A DNA stretch of 36,004 bases from Parcubacteria group bacterium Gr01-1014_33 (GTDB lineage: Bacteria > Patescibacteriota > Minisyncoccia > Sungbacterales > HO2-52-23), in assembly GCA_007376125.1 (NCBI GenBank), contig VMFQ01000004.1, positions 1-36,004 of the forward strand, read 5' to 3'. The notes under the pieces are model-generated. The model had not been told where the DNA came from. It ran no database searches and worked only from the letters and a program-made list of their open reading frames with translations. The position numbers were made by a program, and so were the translations under genes. Each line of letters starts with the position of its first letter. Position 1 is the stretch's first letter. Shown one piece after another: positions 24,862-33,875 of the stretch.

Positions 24862-25002
24862 TAGGACTTACGCGTTTGGCCTAAAATATCTCCTTTCTGT
24901 CATTCCCACGAAAGTGGGAATCCAGACCCTTTTATACAAGCAAGGGAATCTGGATTCCCGATCAGGTCGGGAATGACAATGAAACCAAACGCGTAAGTCC
25001 TA
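24862..25002. mobile_element. Composite MITE-like element carrying the CATTCCCG/GGGAATG module
   Basis: 18-bp perfect TIR TAGGACTTACGCGTTTGG; inner TGTCATTCCCacgaaagtGGGAATCCAG…CTGGATTCCCGATCAGGTCGGGAATGACA. Confidence 0.8.
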
Positions 25003-25025
25003 AGAGAGATAATTCACTTTATTTT

Positions 25026-25133
25026 ATGTTTCAACATAAAAAGAAACTCAACATCCTTTGGACCGTAATTACTCTATTAGGAATTCTTTCCATGGTTGCG
25101 TTTACGCTCCTTCCGATTATCCTTACCCGTTGA
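25026..25133 (+). CDS. Small single-TM protein (35 aa)
   Basis: MFQHKKKLNILWTVITLLGILSMVAFTLLPIILTR*; not in the ORF track because of length. Confidence 0.45.
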   Translation: MFQHKKKLNILWTVITLLGILSMVAFTLLPIILTR

Positions 25134-25170
25134 AAGGAGCATAGCAGAATAGGCGCGCGGAAACAATTCG

Positions 25171-27189
25171 CTATTTCTTAAAAAGTTTTAAAAATACCTC
25201 CGGCGGTATTTCCACGCGGGCGGTTTCTTTCATGCGTTTTTTCCCGCGCTGCTGCTTTTTCCAGAGCTTCATCTTTCTCGTACGGTCTCCTCCGTAAAGA
25301 TAGCCGGTTACGTCTTTCCGAAGCGCCGGTATGGTTTCGCGCGCGACAATCCTGCCGTCCACCTCCGCCTGAAGCGCAATTTGAAAAAGCGCGCGCGGCA
25401 AAAGCTCTTTTAATTTTTCCACGCGCGCGCGCGCCGTACGATGCGCTTTTTCGCGCGGGACAATTTCAGAAAGCGAAGCAACTTTTTCTCCGGCAACCAA
25501 AATATCCATCCGCACAAGATCCGATTCTCTATACCCGCTCATCGCATACGAGAAAGACCCAAACCCTTGAGTTGCGCTTTTTAAGGTATCATAAAAATTA
25601 ACGATGATCGCGCGCAATGGAGCCTTAAATCGCACCAAGAGACGTTCTCCGGCAAGCGTTACCGCCTCATCAATGACTCCTTCCGCTTCGTTGATGCAGA
25701 CTGTAAGCACACCTAAAAACTCAACAGGAACTACGGCCTCCGCATGCGCCACAGGTTCCTCTATTGCACCTATTTCTTGGGGAGGCGGCATGCGTCCTGC
25801 AGAATATACGAACGACTCTCCCCCTTTTTTTGTTTTTACTTTAAACGCGACGGAAGGGGTAGAGAGGACAAGCCGAAGATCATATTCCCGCCGCAGGCGC
25901 TCGGAAATAATTTCCATGTGGAGCATTCCTAAAAATCCGGCGCGAAACCCGCGCCCAAGCGCGTTTGATTCTTCCGGTTCAAATATCATCGCCGCATCCT
26001 CAAGTTTGAGTTTTTTGAGCGCATCGCCAAGTATCTCGTATTCATCTTGGTTTTCGGGGAAGAGAGACGTGAAGACCACCGGCATTGGTTCGTGATACCC
26101 GGGAAGCGGCTCCACATGCGCGGACTCACGCAGACTTAACGCGGACTCACGCGGAAAACCTCCGCGTTGGTCTGTGTTTATTCCGCGTTGGTCGGCGTCC
26201 GTTCCGTGCCTGTCCGCGCTTGTGAGAGTGTCGCCGACTCTCACAAGATCCGGTTCTTTGATGCCGGTTGCGATATATCCAATCTCTCCCGCACAAAGTT
26301 CTCCCTTTGACGCACGTTCCGGCAAGAAAACACCCGCATCAATGACTTCCGCTCTTGCGCCTGTTGCCATAAAATAAATTTTCTCCCCCTTTTTGACGCT
26401 CCCGTCAAAAATCCGCACATGCGCGATAACGCCTTGGTAGGAATCGTACTTGGAATCAAACACTAACGCCCGAAGCGGGTCCGCGGACTCACGCAGAAAA
26501 TTTCCGCGTTGGTCGGCGTCCGTTCCGCGTAGTTCCGCGTTTATCCCGCGTATGTCCGCGCCTTGAGGCGGCGGAACGCGCTCCACTACTCCCTGCAAAA
26601 GCGCTTCTACTCCTTGTCCGGTTTTTGCGGAAACCTCAAAAATATCTTCCGGAACAACACCCAAAATATCCGTCAATTCGCTTTTTACGCGCTCAACTTC
26701 CGCCGAAGGTAAATCAATTTTATTGATCGCCGGAATAATACATACATCTTCTTTCCGCGCAAGATCAAGATTTGCGATTGTCTGGGCTTGTACCCCTTGG
26801 GTCGCATCCACCAAAAGAATCGCGCCTTCCACCGCGGCAAGCGCGCGCGAGACTTCATAGGAAAAATCTACATGACCGGGAGTATCAATCAGATTCAACA
26901 CAAATTTTTGTGTTGAATCTGAGGAATTAGAAATTAGGAATTTGGAATTAGGGTTTTTTGCATTCTTCTCATAATTCATAATTCCTGATTCATAATTCAT
27001 TCTGACTGGCTGCATCTTAATCGTAATCCCCTTTTCTTTTTCAAGCTCCATTTGGTCCAAGTACTGCGGCCGCATTTTTCGTGCTTCCACGCTTCCGGTT
27101 AATTCCAAAAACCGATCCGCCAATGTGGACTTTCCATGGTCAACATGGCTTATTATAACAAAATTCCTTATAGTATCTAATTGTTCCAT
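25171..27189 (-). CDS. lepA: Elongation factor 4 (LepA)
   Basis: NFVIISHVDHGKSTLADRFLE; LNLIDTPGHVDFSYEVSRALAAVEGAILLVDATQGVQAQT; AINKIDLPSA; RAGFLGMLHMEI; YGGDRTRKMKLWKKQ. Confidence 0.95.
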   Translation of the reverse strand: MEQLDTIRNFVIISHVDHGKSTLADRFLELTGSVEARKMRPQYLDQMELEKEKGITIKMQPVRMNYESGIMNYEKNAKNPNSKFLISNSSDSTQKFVLNLIDTPGHVDFSYEVSRALAAVEGAILLVDATQGVQAQTIANLDLARKEDVCIIPAINKIDLPSAEVERVKSELTDILGVVPEDIFEVSAKTGQGVEALLQGVVERVPPPQGADIRGINAELRGTDADQRGNFLRESADPLRALVFDSKYDSYQGVIAHVRIFDGSVKKGEKIYFMATGARAEVIDAGVFLPERASKGELCAGEIGYIATGIKEPDLVRVGDTLTSADRHGTDADQRGINTDQRGGFPRESALSLRESAHVEPLPGYHEPMPVVFTSLFPENQDEYEILGDALKKLKLEDAAMIFEPEESNALGRGFRAGFLGMLHMEIISERLRREYDLRLVLSTPSVAFKVKTKKGGESFVYSAGRMPPPQEIGAIEEPVAHAEAVVPVEFLGVLTVCINEAEGVIDEAVTLAGERLLVRFKAPLRAIIVNFYDTLKSATQGFGSFSYAMSGYRESDLVRMDILVAGEKVASLSEIVPREKAHRTARARVEKLKELLPRALFQIALQAEVDGRIVARETIPALRKDVTGYLYGGDRTRKMKLWKKQQRGKKRMKETARVEIPPEVFLKLFKK
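26890..26921. repeat. 32-bp perfect palindrome within lepA
   Basis: CAGATTCAACACAAA-TT-TTTGTGTTGAATCTG. Confidence 0.9.
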
Positions 27190-27266
27190 TCTCTTTGCGT
27201 CTCTGTATGTTTTTTAATACTATCTTGGCATCTTGAATTCGTTTGCGATGTTTTAAATAAGGTAAT

Positions 27267-27398
27267 AGAAGTCATCTCAAAATTAGTTTTTTCGCGTATT
27301 TTATCATTCCCGCGAAAGCGGGAATCCAGCAGATACGCCACACACTGGATTCCCAATCAGGTCGGGAATGACAGAAAGATAATTTTGAGATGGCTTCT
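27267..27398. mobile_element. Composite MITE-like element carrying the CATTCCCG module
   Basis: Outer IR AGAAGTCATCTCAAAATTA / TAATTTTGAGATGGCTTCT (18/19) around CATTCCCGCGAAAGCGGGAATCCAG…CTGGATTCCCAATCAGGTCGGGAATGACA. Confidence 0.8.
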
Positions 27399-27474
27399 AA
27401 TGCGTTTACAAATTTCTGAAGTGAATATGCTTTATTCACGTTAAGACGCCGGTTTGAAAATTGATCATTGAAAA

Positions 27475-29169
27475 TTACTTTATCTCTTCCCCGCTCCATC
27501 CTTTGGGCAGTACTTTTATTTTCAAAAGCCGCTTCTGGAGACTATGCAAAAATGCGGCTACATCTTCGCTTTTGAGTAAAAGTAAAATCGCAAAGTATGT
27601 TCCCATCCCCGCAAGTCCCGAAAGAGCGCCTTGCAAGAACACCTGAAAAAACGTGATTAACGGAAGCGTTTCGGAAAAACTCACCCGCACTCCGTACGTA
27701 ACGACTCCCGCGCCCAAAGCGGCAATACCGATTTTCAAAAGCGCGGTCCACGGAAATTGCGGATGCGTTCCCCCAAATTTTTTCCGCGCGCGCGCCATAA
27801 GCACAAAGTAAAGTCCAATCCCGTTTGCTAAAACACCAATCGCATACCCGATGCCAAGCCCCAGCACTTGGGCAGACGCAAGATCGCCCACGCGCAAAAG
27901 TCCCGAGATAACCCCCGCAAGCGGAGCGTCAGTTCCCATGAGCCGCACAAGAGAAAACGCCGATGCAATGGACATGAGGGATGCCCCGATATTTATAAAA
28001 AACGGCGCCCACGTCTCTCCGATTGCGTAAAACCCTTTTATCAAAAGCAAAAGAATACTTCCGGCTCCAAGCCCGCAGATAAGCACCGCGAGCATTGCCG
28101 CGGTAAGCCGCGTATCTTCCCATGAAAAAATTCCACCCCCGAGTCCTACGCGGACGATATGCGCACGCAATACAAGAAAAAGCGCGACCGAGGGAATCAC
28201 CCAGAAAAGAATCGCGCGCATCCCGAAAAAAAACTCGCGAAAAAACAACTCTCCCTCTTTTTCAATTGCCGCGCGATTGAGCCGCGGGAATAAAGGCACC
28301 GCATAGCTCGTCCCAAATATCCCTATCGGAACAAAATAAAGATTTTGGGCAAGCGCAAATACGCTGATGCTCCCCGGAGCAAGCACAGATCCGAGCGCAA
28401 CAAGCGCCATCAAGGTCAATTGCGAAAGCGAGACCGAAAGCACGCGGGGGAGGGAGATAAAAAGCACGCGCTTCACGTTCTTCTGCATTTTCCCCCACAC
28501 CGGCATCGGCGCAAATCCGAGCGTGCGCACCGGAAAAAACAGTACCAGAAAATTAAGCAGTGCGCCAAACGCCACTCCTATTCCAAGCCCGGCGAACCCG
28601 AAGACCGGAAGAAACGCAACAATACCCACCATGATCCCAAGATTATAGAGAATGGAACTTAAGGCGTAGGCAAAAAACCGCTGAAACGACTCCACCACCG
28701 AGGAAAGAATTCCGGAGATGCCGAAAAAAATCGGGGAGAGCAACATAATTCGCGTAAGCGTTACCGTCGCTATCCGCTCCGACTCGCTAAATCCGGGCAC
28801 AAGAGCGCGCATGAGAAACGGCGCCAAGAAGAATGCGGCAATCGCCATTCCCGCTGCTCCGATAAAAAAGAGGGTGGCAAGTTGGGAGACAAAGGAGCGC
28901 GCCTCTTCGGGGTCCCGCGCAAGCGTTTCCTGAAATAGAGGGAGGATTGCGGAAGATGCGGCGCCGAGAAGAAAGAGAACGTACAGGAAATCCGGAATCT
29001 GAAACGCGGCGTAATATATATCAAGCTCCCGCCCCGCGCCGAATTGAGAGGCCAAAAGCCGATCGCGAAGCATCCCCAGGATCCTTGACAAAAGTCCCGC
29101 GGCTCCCAGAAGGAGAGCCGCGGCATGAATATTGGCAATTCCATGATTAAGAGGATTGAGTCGAGACAT
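27475..29169 (-). CDS. murJ: Lipid II flippase MurJ
   Basis: 564 aa multi-TM MVF/MATE-like: AALLLGAAGLLSRILGMLRDRLLASQFGAGRELDIYYAAFQIPDFLY. Confidence 0.9.
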   Translation of the reverse strand: MSRLNPLNHGIANIHAAALLLGAAGLLSRILGMLRDRLLASQFGAGRELDIYYAAFQIPDFLYVLFLLGAASSAILPLFQETLARDPEEARSFVSQLATLFFIGAAGMAIAAFFLAPFLMRALVPGFSESERIATVTLTRIMLLSPIFFGISGILSSVVESFQRFFAYALSSILYNLGIMVGIVAFLPVFGFAGLGIGVAFGALLNFLVLFFPVRTLGFAPMPVWGKMQKNVKRVLFISLPRVLSVSLSQLTLMALVALGSVLAPGSISVFALAQNLYFVPIGIFGTSYAVPLFPRLNRAAIEKEGELFFREFFFGMRAILFWVIPSVALFLVLRAHIVRVGLGGGIFSWEDTRLTAAMLAVLICGLGAGSILLLLIKGFYAIGETWAPFFINIGASLMSIASAFSLVRLMGTDAPLAGVISGLLRVGDLASAQVLGLGIGYAIGVLANGIGLYFVLMARARKKFGGTHPQFPWTALLKIGIAALGAGVVTYGVRVSFSETLPLITFFQVFLQGALSGLAGMGTYFAILLLLKSEDVAAFLHSLQKRLLKIKVLPKGWSGEEIK

Positions 29170-29221
29170 GACAATAATGTATTTCTCCCATGTTTCTGCA
29201 TTGTTTCAATTTTATTTCTAT

Positions 29222-29397
29222 GAGTTTGGTGAATAATGCAGAAATAAGCCTCTTTCTGTCATTCCCGCCCCCGCCTTCGCGAGGGTAAACTCCAGCGGGA
29301 ATCCAGCAGATACCAATAAAATACAGAGTATCCCCGTTTTCACGGAGACAAGCCTGGATTCCCGATCAAGTCGGGAATGACAATATTCACCAAACTC
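29222..29397. mobile_element. Composite MITE-like element carrying the CATTCCCG module
   Basis: Outer IR GAGTTTGGTGAATA / TATTCACCAAACTC (14 bp perfect). Confidence 0.8.
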
Positions 29398-29399
29398 TT

Positions 29400-32027
29400 C
29401 TACGGAGTTTCCTCTTTGACCGGAACATCTTTTCGTTTCTCCGGCGCTTCTCCGGGAGGCGCGATTTCATCGAGTGCGGATTTTTGATCCTCTATATTTG
29501 CAATAATCTTTTTTATTTCCTGATTGTCAGGATTATATTTCTCAATTTCTCGAAATTCTTTTAATGCGTTTTCGCGCTCTCCTTTGCGATCATAGATCAA
29601 CCCGAGAAAATAGCGGGCATTCGAGTAACTCGAATTAATGGATATTGCGCGCTCAAATTCCCGTTGAGCTTTTTCAAAGTCGCCGCTCTGATAGTAAAGA
29701 AGTCCCAGCTGAAATGCAACGCCTATATCAAGAGGCGCAGACAGTTTCGCATTTTCCACGCTCTGTATTGCCGCATTTATGTCTCCGAGACGAAGCGAGA
29801 CTTGCGCGCGCATAAAGTGTGCCACCGCAAGATCGGGTTTGAGCCGAATTGCATGTTCCAGATTGTCGGCAACCTCCTTAAGGGTCGCGCTATATACCTC
29901 TTGCAAAGAGGCGCGATCGCTTTCTTTTTGCTGGTTCACCACAAACAAAACCCGATCCGCAAAGGTAATGCCCGCGCGCGCAAGATCAATGTAATACGTA
30001 GGGTTGAAGGGATCACGCTCGCTCGCGTTCCGATAATTGGAAAACGCAAGATTTTGCGCCCCGTCTATAAAAGGAATAACCAATTCATATACCGCTCCTT
30101 GAGTTCTCCAAAGGGACGGTTCCTCCGCATATAGCTCGGTCGCCCGCTCCGCTTCGCGAGTAGCAAGCACTACCGCCTCCTGAAATTCTTTTTGCACATT
30201 TTCTCCTCCTGCCGCGCGTCCAATCAATTCACGGATAGTTTCCGTTGACGCTTCGGCAACCAATGCATGATGCTGAAAATTACCTGTCTCGAATTGCGCC
30301 GCCTCCTGAAATTTTTCAACGGCGCGCGCTTTTTCTCCTTTCTCAAAAAGCGTTCTGCCTTCTGCAAGCCGCAATGCGGCGCGCATCCGTCCGATTTCAA
30401 AATAGAGGAGAGAGAATGAAAAGAAAAGGAGAAAAATGACCGCAAGCGAGGAAAGAAACATTACCCAAGGCGTTTGAAATGCAATTACATGTTCGTAAAT
30501 GCCAGCTCCCCAAAAGACGTGTCGAGGACTTATCGCATTGCCTCCGAGATGCTCCGCGTTCTTGGAAAATCCGCTTTCTCCGCTTTCAAATTCGCGCGCA
30601 GCCGGAACAGGCTCATGTGCCGCTTTTTTCTTCAGAAGCGCGGATTCCAATCCAATCACCATAAAAAGAAGAATCATAAGAGATAAATTCGCGGGATAGA
30701 GGAACGCGGCGGCGGCAAGCACCACAAACCCAAAAAAGAGCGCATGGGAAAAAGGAATTTCTTCTTCCGCGAAAAGAAGATGCTTGAGAAATAAAAAGAG
30801 CGCAGTCGCGAGAAATCCAAGAAATGCAATGGTTCCCAAAATTCCTACCGTGGCAATCTGTGTGGAGATCCACGAAGATCCTTGATTGAATCGCACATTC
30901 CAAAATATCGTGCGATTTATATCCGCTCCTTTATAGCGGCTCCAATCAAGACCAAATGTCCCCGGACCCGAGCCCAAGAGAGCGGCGCGCGCGCCTTCTC
31001 CTATCACGGATTTCCCGATTGCAAGCGTAGTCGAAAGTGAAGGAGAAACTTCAGCGGGAAGGGCAAGTGTGATAAAAGACCGCTTCCCTATATTCATAAA
31101 CATAGCAAGCGCAATGAGCGCAAGAATCATTGGGTATCTCCAGCCCAATCGGACATACAGGGGAAGAGCGCTTCTTCCCTCCCTTTCGGAAAAGCCGGCG
31201 CTCGCATTTTTCAGCATGAGTCCAAGAAAAAAAACTGCGCCTACAAGAAGCACGATCCAAGAGGTAGCAAAATTGATTACAAAGATATTTGCAAAAAGCA
31301 CTGCGGCGGAAACAATAAGGAGAAAACGAACCCACCTTTTTCCGAACGTCATCAGAGGAGAAAGCAATACCCCTACTTCTATCGCAAAAACCGCCGCATA
31401 AAAAAGAGCGAGTCCATTGATTGTTCCCACTACGTTAAAATCTATTCCCTCGCCAAAGGGTGAACCCAAAAATGCATAGAGCGAGGCGCCAAACATTAAT
31501 TGCGAAAAAGTAATAAGGCCGGAAACTGTTGTTCCGATAAAAAGCATCCAGAGAGCAACTCCCACATCTCGTTTTGATTTTAGCACCGCACTCGCGAGCA
31601 CCATTAAGAAAAACACGAAAATATAAGTTGAAAACCGTTCTGCGGTGGGACTTGCAAGGAGAAGCGAGACAAACGGCGCGCGAGAAAAAAATGTGCTTGC
31701 CGCAAACACGGCAAGCAGAAACCCGCCCGCATAGAGAATCCAGGAGCGAGAGTAACTCAATTCTGCTTTTGTAAGAAGAGAAAGCAGCCAGAGCGCCACG
31801 CCCAGCATCACGAGCATGGCAAATGTTACTTCTCTTCCAAATTCTATTCCGATCGGCAGAGGAATAAGCCAGACCGGAAGAATTGCAGAAAATACATAAA
31901 GGATAATTTTTGTCCAGTGCTCGAATCTAAATCCTCTTTTTTCTACAGGATCTCGAGGTACGGCAGTACCATTGATTTCTTCTTGTAAATCCTTGTCCTC
32001 AAAAACCTCTTTGTGTGCATATTCCAT
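29400..32027 (-). CDS. O-antigen ligase-like membrane protein with C-terminal TPR repeats
   Basis: Multi-TM N-terminal half, LLGSGPGTFGLDWSRYKG; C-terminal TPRs LGLLYYQSGDFEKAQREFERAISINSSYSNARYFLGLIYDRKGERENALKEF. Confidence 0.8.
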   Translation of the reverse strand: MEYAHKEVFEDKDLQEEINGTAVPRDPVEKRGFRFEHWTKIILYVFSAILPVWLIPLPIGIEFGREVTFAMLVMLGVALWLLSLLTKAELSYSRSWILYAGGFLLAVFAASTFFSRAPFVSLLLASPTAERFSTYIFVFFLMVLASAVLKSKRDVGVALWMLFIGTTVSGLITFSQLMFGASLYAFLGSPFGEGIDFNVVGTINGLALFYAAVFAIEVGVLLSPLMTFGKRWVRFLLIVSAAVLFANIFVINFATSWIVLLVGAVFFLGLMLKNASAGFSEREGRSALPLYVRLGWRYPMILALIALAMFMNIGKRSFITLALPAEVSPSLSTTLAIGKSVIGEGARAALLGSGPGTFGLDWSRYKGADINRTIFWNVRFNQGSSWISTQIATVGILGTIAFLGFLATALFLFLKHLLFAEEEIPFSHALFFGFVVLAAAAFLYPANLSLMILLFMVIGLESALLKKKAAHEPVPAAREFESGESGFSKNAEHLGGNAISPRHVFWGAGIYEHVIAFQTPWVMFLSSLAVIFLLFFSFSLLYFEIGRMRAALRLAEGRTLFEKGEKARAVEKFQEAAQFETGNFQHHALVAEASTETIRELIGRAAGGENVQKEFQEAVVLATREAERATELYAEEPSLWRTQGAVYELVIPFIDGAQNLAFSNYRNASERDPFNPTYYIDLARAGITFADRVLFVVNQQKESDRASLQEVYSATLKEVADNLEHAIRLKPDLAVAHFMRAQVSLRLGDINAAIQSVENAKLSAPLDIGVAFQLGLLYYQSGDFEKAQREFERAISINSSYSNARYFLGLIYDRKGERENALKEFREIEKYNPDNQEIKKIIANIEDQKSALDEIAPPGEAPEKRKDVPVKEETP

Positions 32028-32152
32028 ACTGTATTGTTTTGCCGAGAAGCGAGTTTTGCCATGCAGCAGAAGACAACACTCTCCTTCTCACGCACTTTTA
32101 TGAGTAAATGTTCTTGATAAATAATAAGGTACTTATGAATTACGCGTTTGGT

Positions 32153-32291
32153 GTCATTGCGAGCGAAGCCGAGTTCAGCTCGGCGAAGCGCGGCAATCTA
32201 TGAAAACGATTGCCAATCGTTTTCATCCTCGGAATAAGAGATTGCTTCGGGCTATAAAACGATTGTCAATCGTTTTATCCCTCGCAATGAC
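32153..32291. repeat. GTCATTGCGAG…GCAATGAC repeat element containing two family P palindromes
   Basis: Outer GTCATTGCGAG / CTCGCAATGAC; palindromes at 32200-32226 and 32254-32278. Confidence 0.75.
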
Positions 32292-32618
32292 TAAACCCAT
32301 GAGTTCTCAAAGTATTACATTTCATTTTAATAAACATATTTAATTTATCAAGCAAAGTTATCCACAAAAAAAATTTTTGTTCGTAAATGATAAATTTCTT
32401 TGGTTTTAAAAAATGCTTTATGTATAATCCAAAAAGAATCTATCTGATACGGTATCGGGATTTAAAAATAGTTTTAAAAATTTATTCCGCGTTTACTAAG
32501 AAAAAATTCTCTTTTTTCAATACTATAAAGGTTTATTAAGGTGTCAAATTTATGAAGGTTTTGTAATGTTATTGGATTTTGCCGTCTCATTGGTAGTAAA
32601 AGTTCCATTTTCTCCTTT

Positions 32619-32776
32619 CTAAACTTTGGCAGAATTTACCCCCTCCTGCAAAATGATTTACAATCGTTTTGCGCCTCCCCCTCCTTTGGAGGGGTGAGCA
32701 TAGAACGGTTGTCAACCGTTCTATGGAGTGGAGAGGTAGCGAATATCGTGAATTCAGGAAATTTGCCAAAGTTTAG
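32619..32776 (+). mobile_element. MITE M1 (158 bp)
   Basis: CTAAACTTTGGC…GCCAAAGTTTAG ends; palindromes at 32648-32672 and 32699-32725; near-identical to M2 in opposite orientation. Confidence 0.85.
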
Positions 32777-32783
32777 TCCTTCC

Positions 32784-33347
32784 TTAAAAGTGGGTATAAT
32801 CTTTGGCAAGCTCGTATATCATGACATTCGCTCCCGTAAGACGCGCTCTCCCGCACGTATTGCCATCTCCGTCATCCATAATGCTGTCTATGCGCGTAAA
32901 TATATCTTGATCCGCGATTGTCAAAAATAAATTTACCCCATCGTCAATATCGCCAGTCGCGCAACCGCTTGCGTCAGTAAGATATATGTCATTGTCGTTA
33001 TCGTATTTATAAGACTGGCCATCCACTTGACGCGAGGAAGTTAAGGATGAACCCAATCCTTGATTGGCAATCAGCCACTCGATTGGAGGATCGCCGGCCG
33101 CATATCCAAATGAAGGAGAAGGACCTGCTCCCTCAAACGGCCATTGCTTCCACGCTTTGTCCCCTCCTAATAAATGGATCGCGTTTTCAATCTGCCGAAA
33201 ATCACTCAAGATCGTAACTGCCTTTGCATTTTTTCTTGCCTGATTAAGCGATGCTATAACCGCAGCTGCAAGAAGTCCTATGATCCCAATAACGATCAGG
33301 ATTTCAAGAACAGAAAATCCCCTACATCCTCTTTTTAAACTTTTCAT
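32784..33347 (-). CDS. Type IV pilin-like pseudopilin
   Basis: MKSLKRGCRGFSVLEILIVIGIIGLLAAAVIASLNQARKNAK; ATG at 33347 preferred (upstream part of the ORF is repeat-derived). Confidence 0.85.
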   Translation of the reverse strand: MKSLKRGCRGFSVLEILIVIGIIGLLAAAVIASLNQARKNAKAVTILSDFRQIENAIHLLGGDKAWKQWPFEGAGPSPSFGYAAGDPPIEWLIANQGLGSSLTSSRQVDGQSYKYDNDNDIYLTDASGCATGDIDDGVNLFLTIADQDIFTRIDSIMDDGDGNTCGRARLTGANVMIYELAKDYTHF

Positions 33348-33398
33348 TACCCTTGTATATGATTGACTTTTTTTCTTGTTAAAAAAATACATACATTT

Positions 33399-33702
33399 AG
33401 GACTTATCCCCCCACCCGCAAAACAATTGGCAATCGTTTTGCGCCAGACTGTCCGAAAATTGTCATTGCGAGGAGCAGAGCGATGAAGCAATCCGACACA
33501 AAGTGTCGTCCCGAGCAGAGCGAAGGAATCTCGTGCCAAGATAACGGGATCGCCACGGGCGAGAAAACGGTTAGTAATCGTTTTCTCCCCTCGCGACGCT
33601 TCGCGGATTGCTTGGCAACGCTTGCAATGACAAAAATCGAGTTCTCGGACAGTCTGGGTTGGGGAGGAGGTATAACGTGTTTAGCGCAAACGTGTAAGTC
33701 CT
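33399..33702. repeat. Nested inverted-repeat element (304 bp)
   Basis: AGGACTTA…TAAGTCCT outer; CCAGACTGTCCGA (33444-33456) / TCGGACAGTCTGG (33645-33657) middle; TGTCATTGCGAGG…GCAATGACA inner; palindromes at 33417-33443 and 33561-33587. Confidence 0.7.
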
Positions 33703-33875
33703 CACATTGCCGATATACGGATAAAATAAAATTAATGACTCATGCGTGTAGCGTACCACGGGAGAGAAAGAAAAGAAAGCATTCCGATAGCGAAATGCCA
33801 TCCGTCAAAAAATGTCCCAAATGCGGAATCTTCTTTTAATAGAATTGTCATGGAACTCGTTACGCCATCAATTTT

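Noticed and set aside
25604-26095. ORF 25604..26095 + (163 aa)
   Set aside because: Antisense shadow of lepA, no recognisable domain
29664-30134. ORF 29664..30134 + (156 aa)
   Set aside because: Antisense shadow of the O-antigen ligase/TPR gene
33348-33539. N-terminal extension of ORF 32784..33539
   Set aside because: Encoded by repeat DNA; MKSLKRGCRGFSVLEILIVIGIIGLL at 33347 is the credible prepilin start
33363-33839. ORF 33363..33839 + (158 aa)
   Set aside because: Composed almost entirely of the nested inverted-repeat element and low-complexity translation; overlaps the pseudopilin upstream region
33735-33839. Small zinc-ribbon ORF ending …KKCPKCGIFF
   Set aside because: Only one CxxC, very short, no convincing start context
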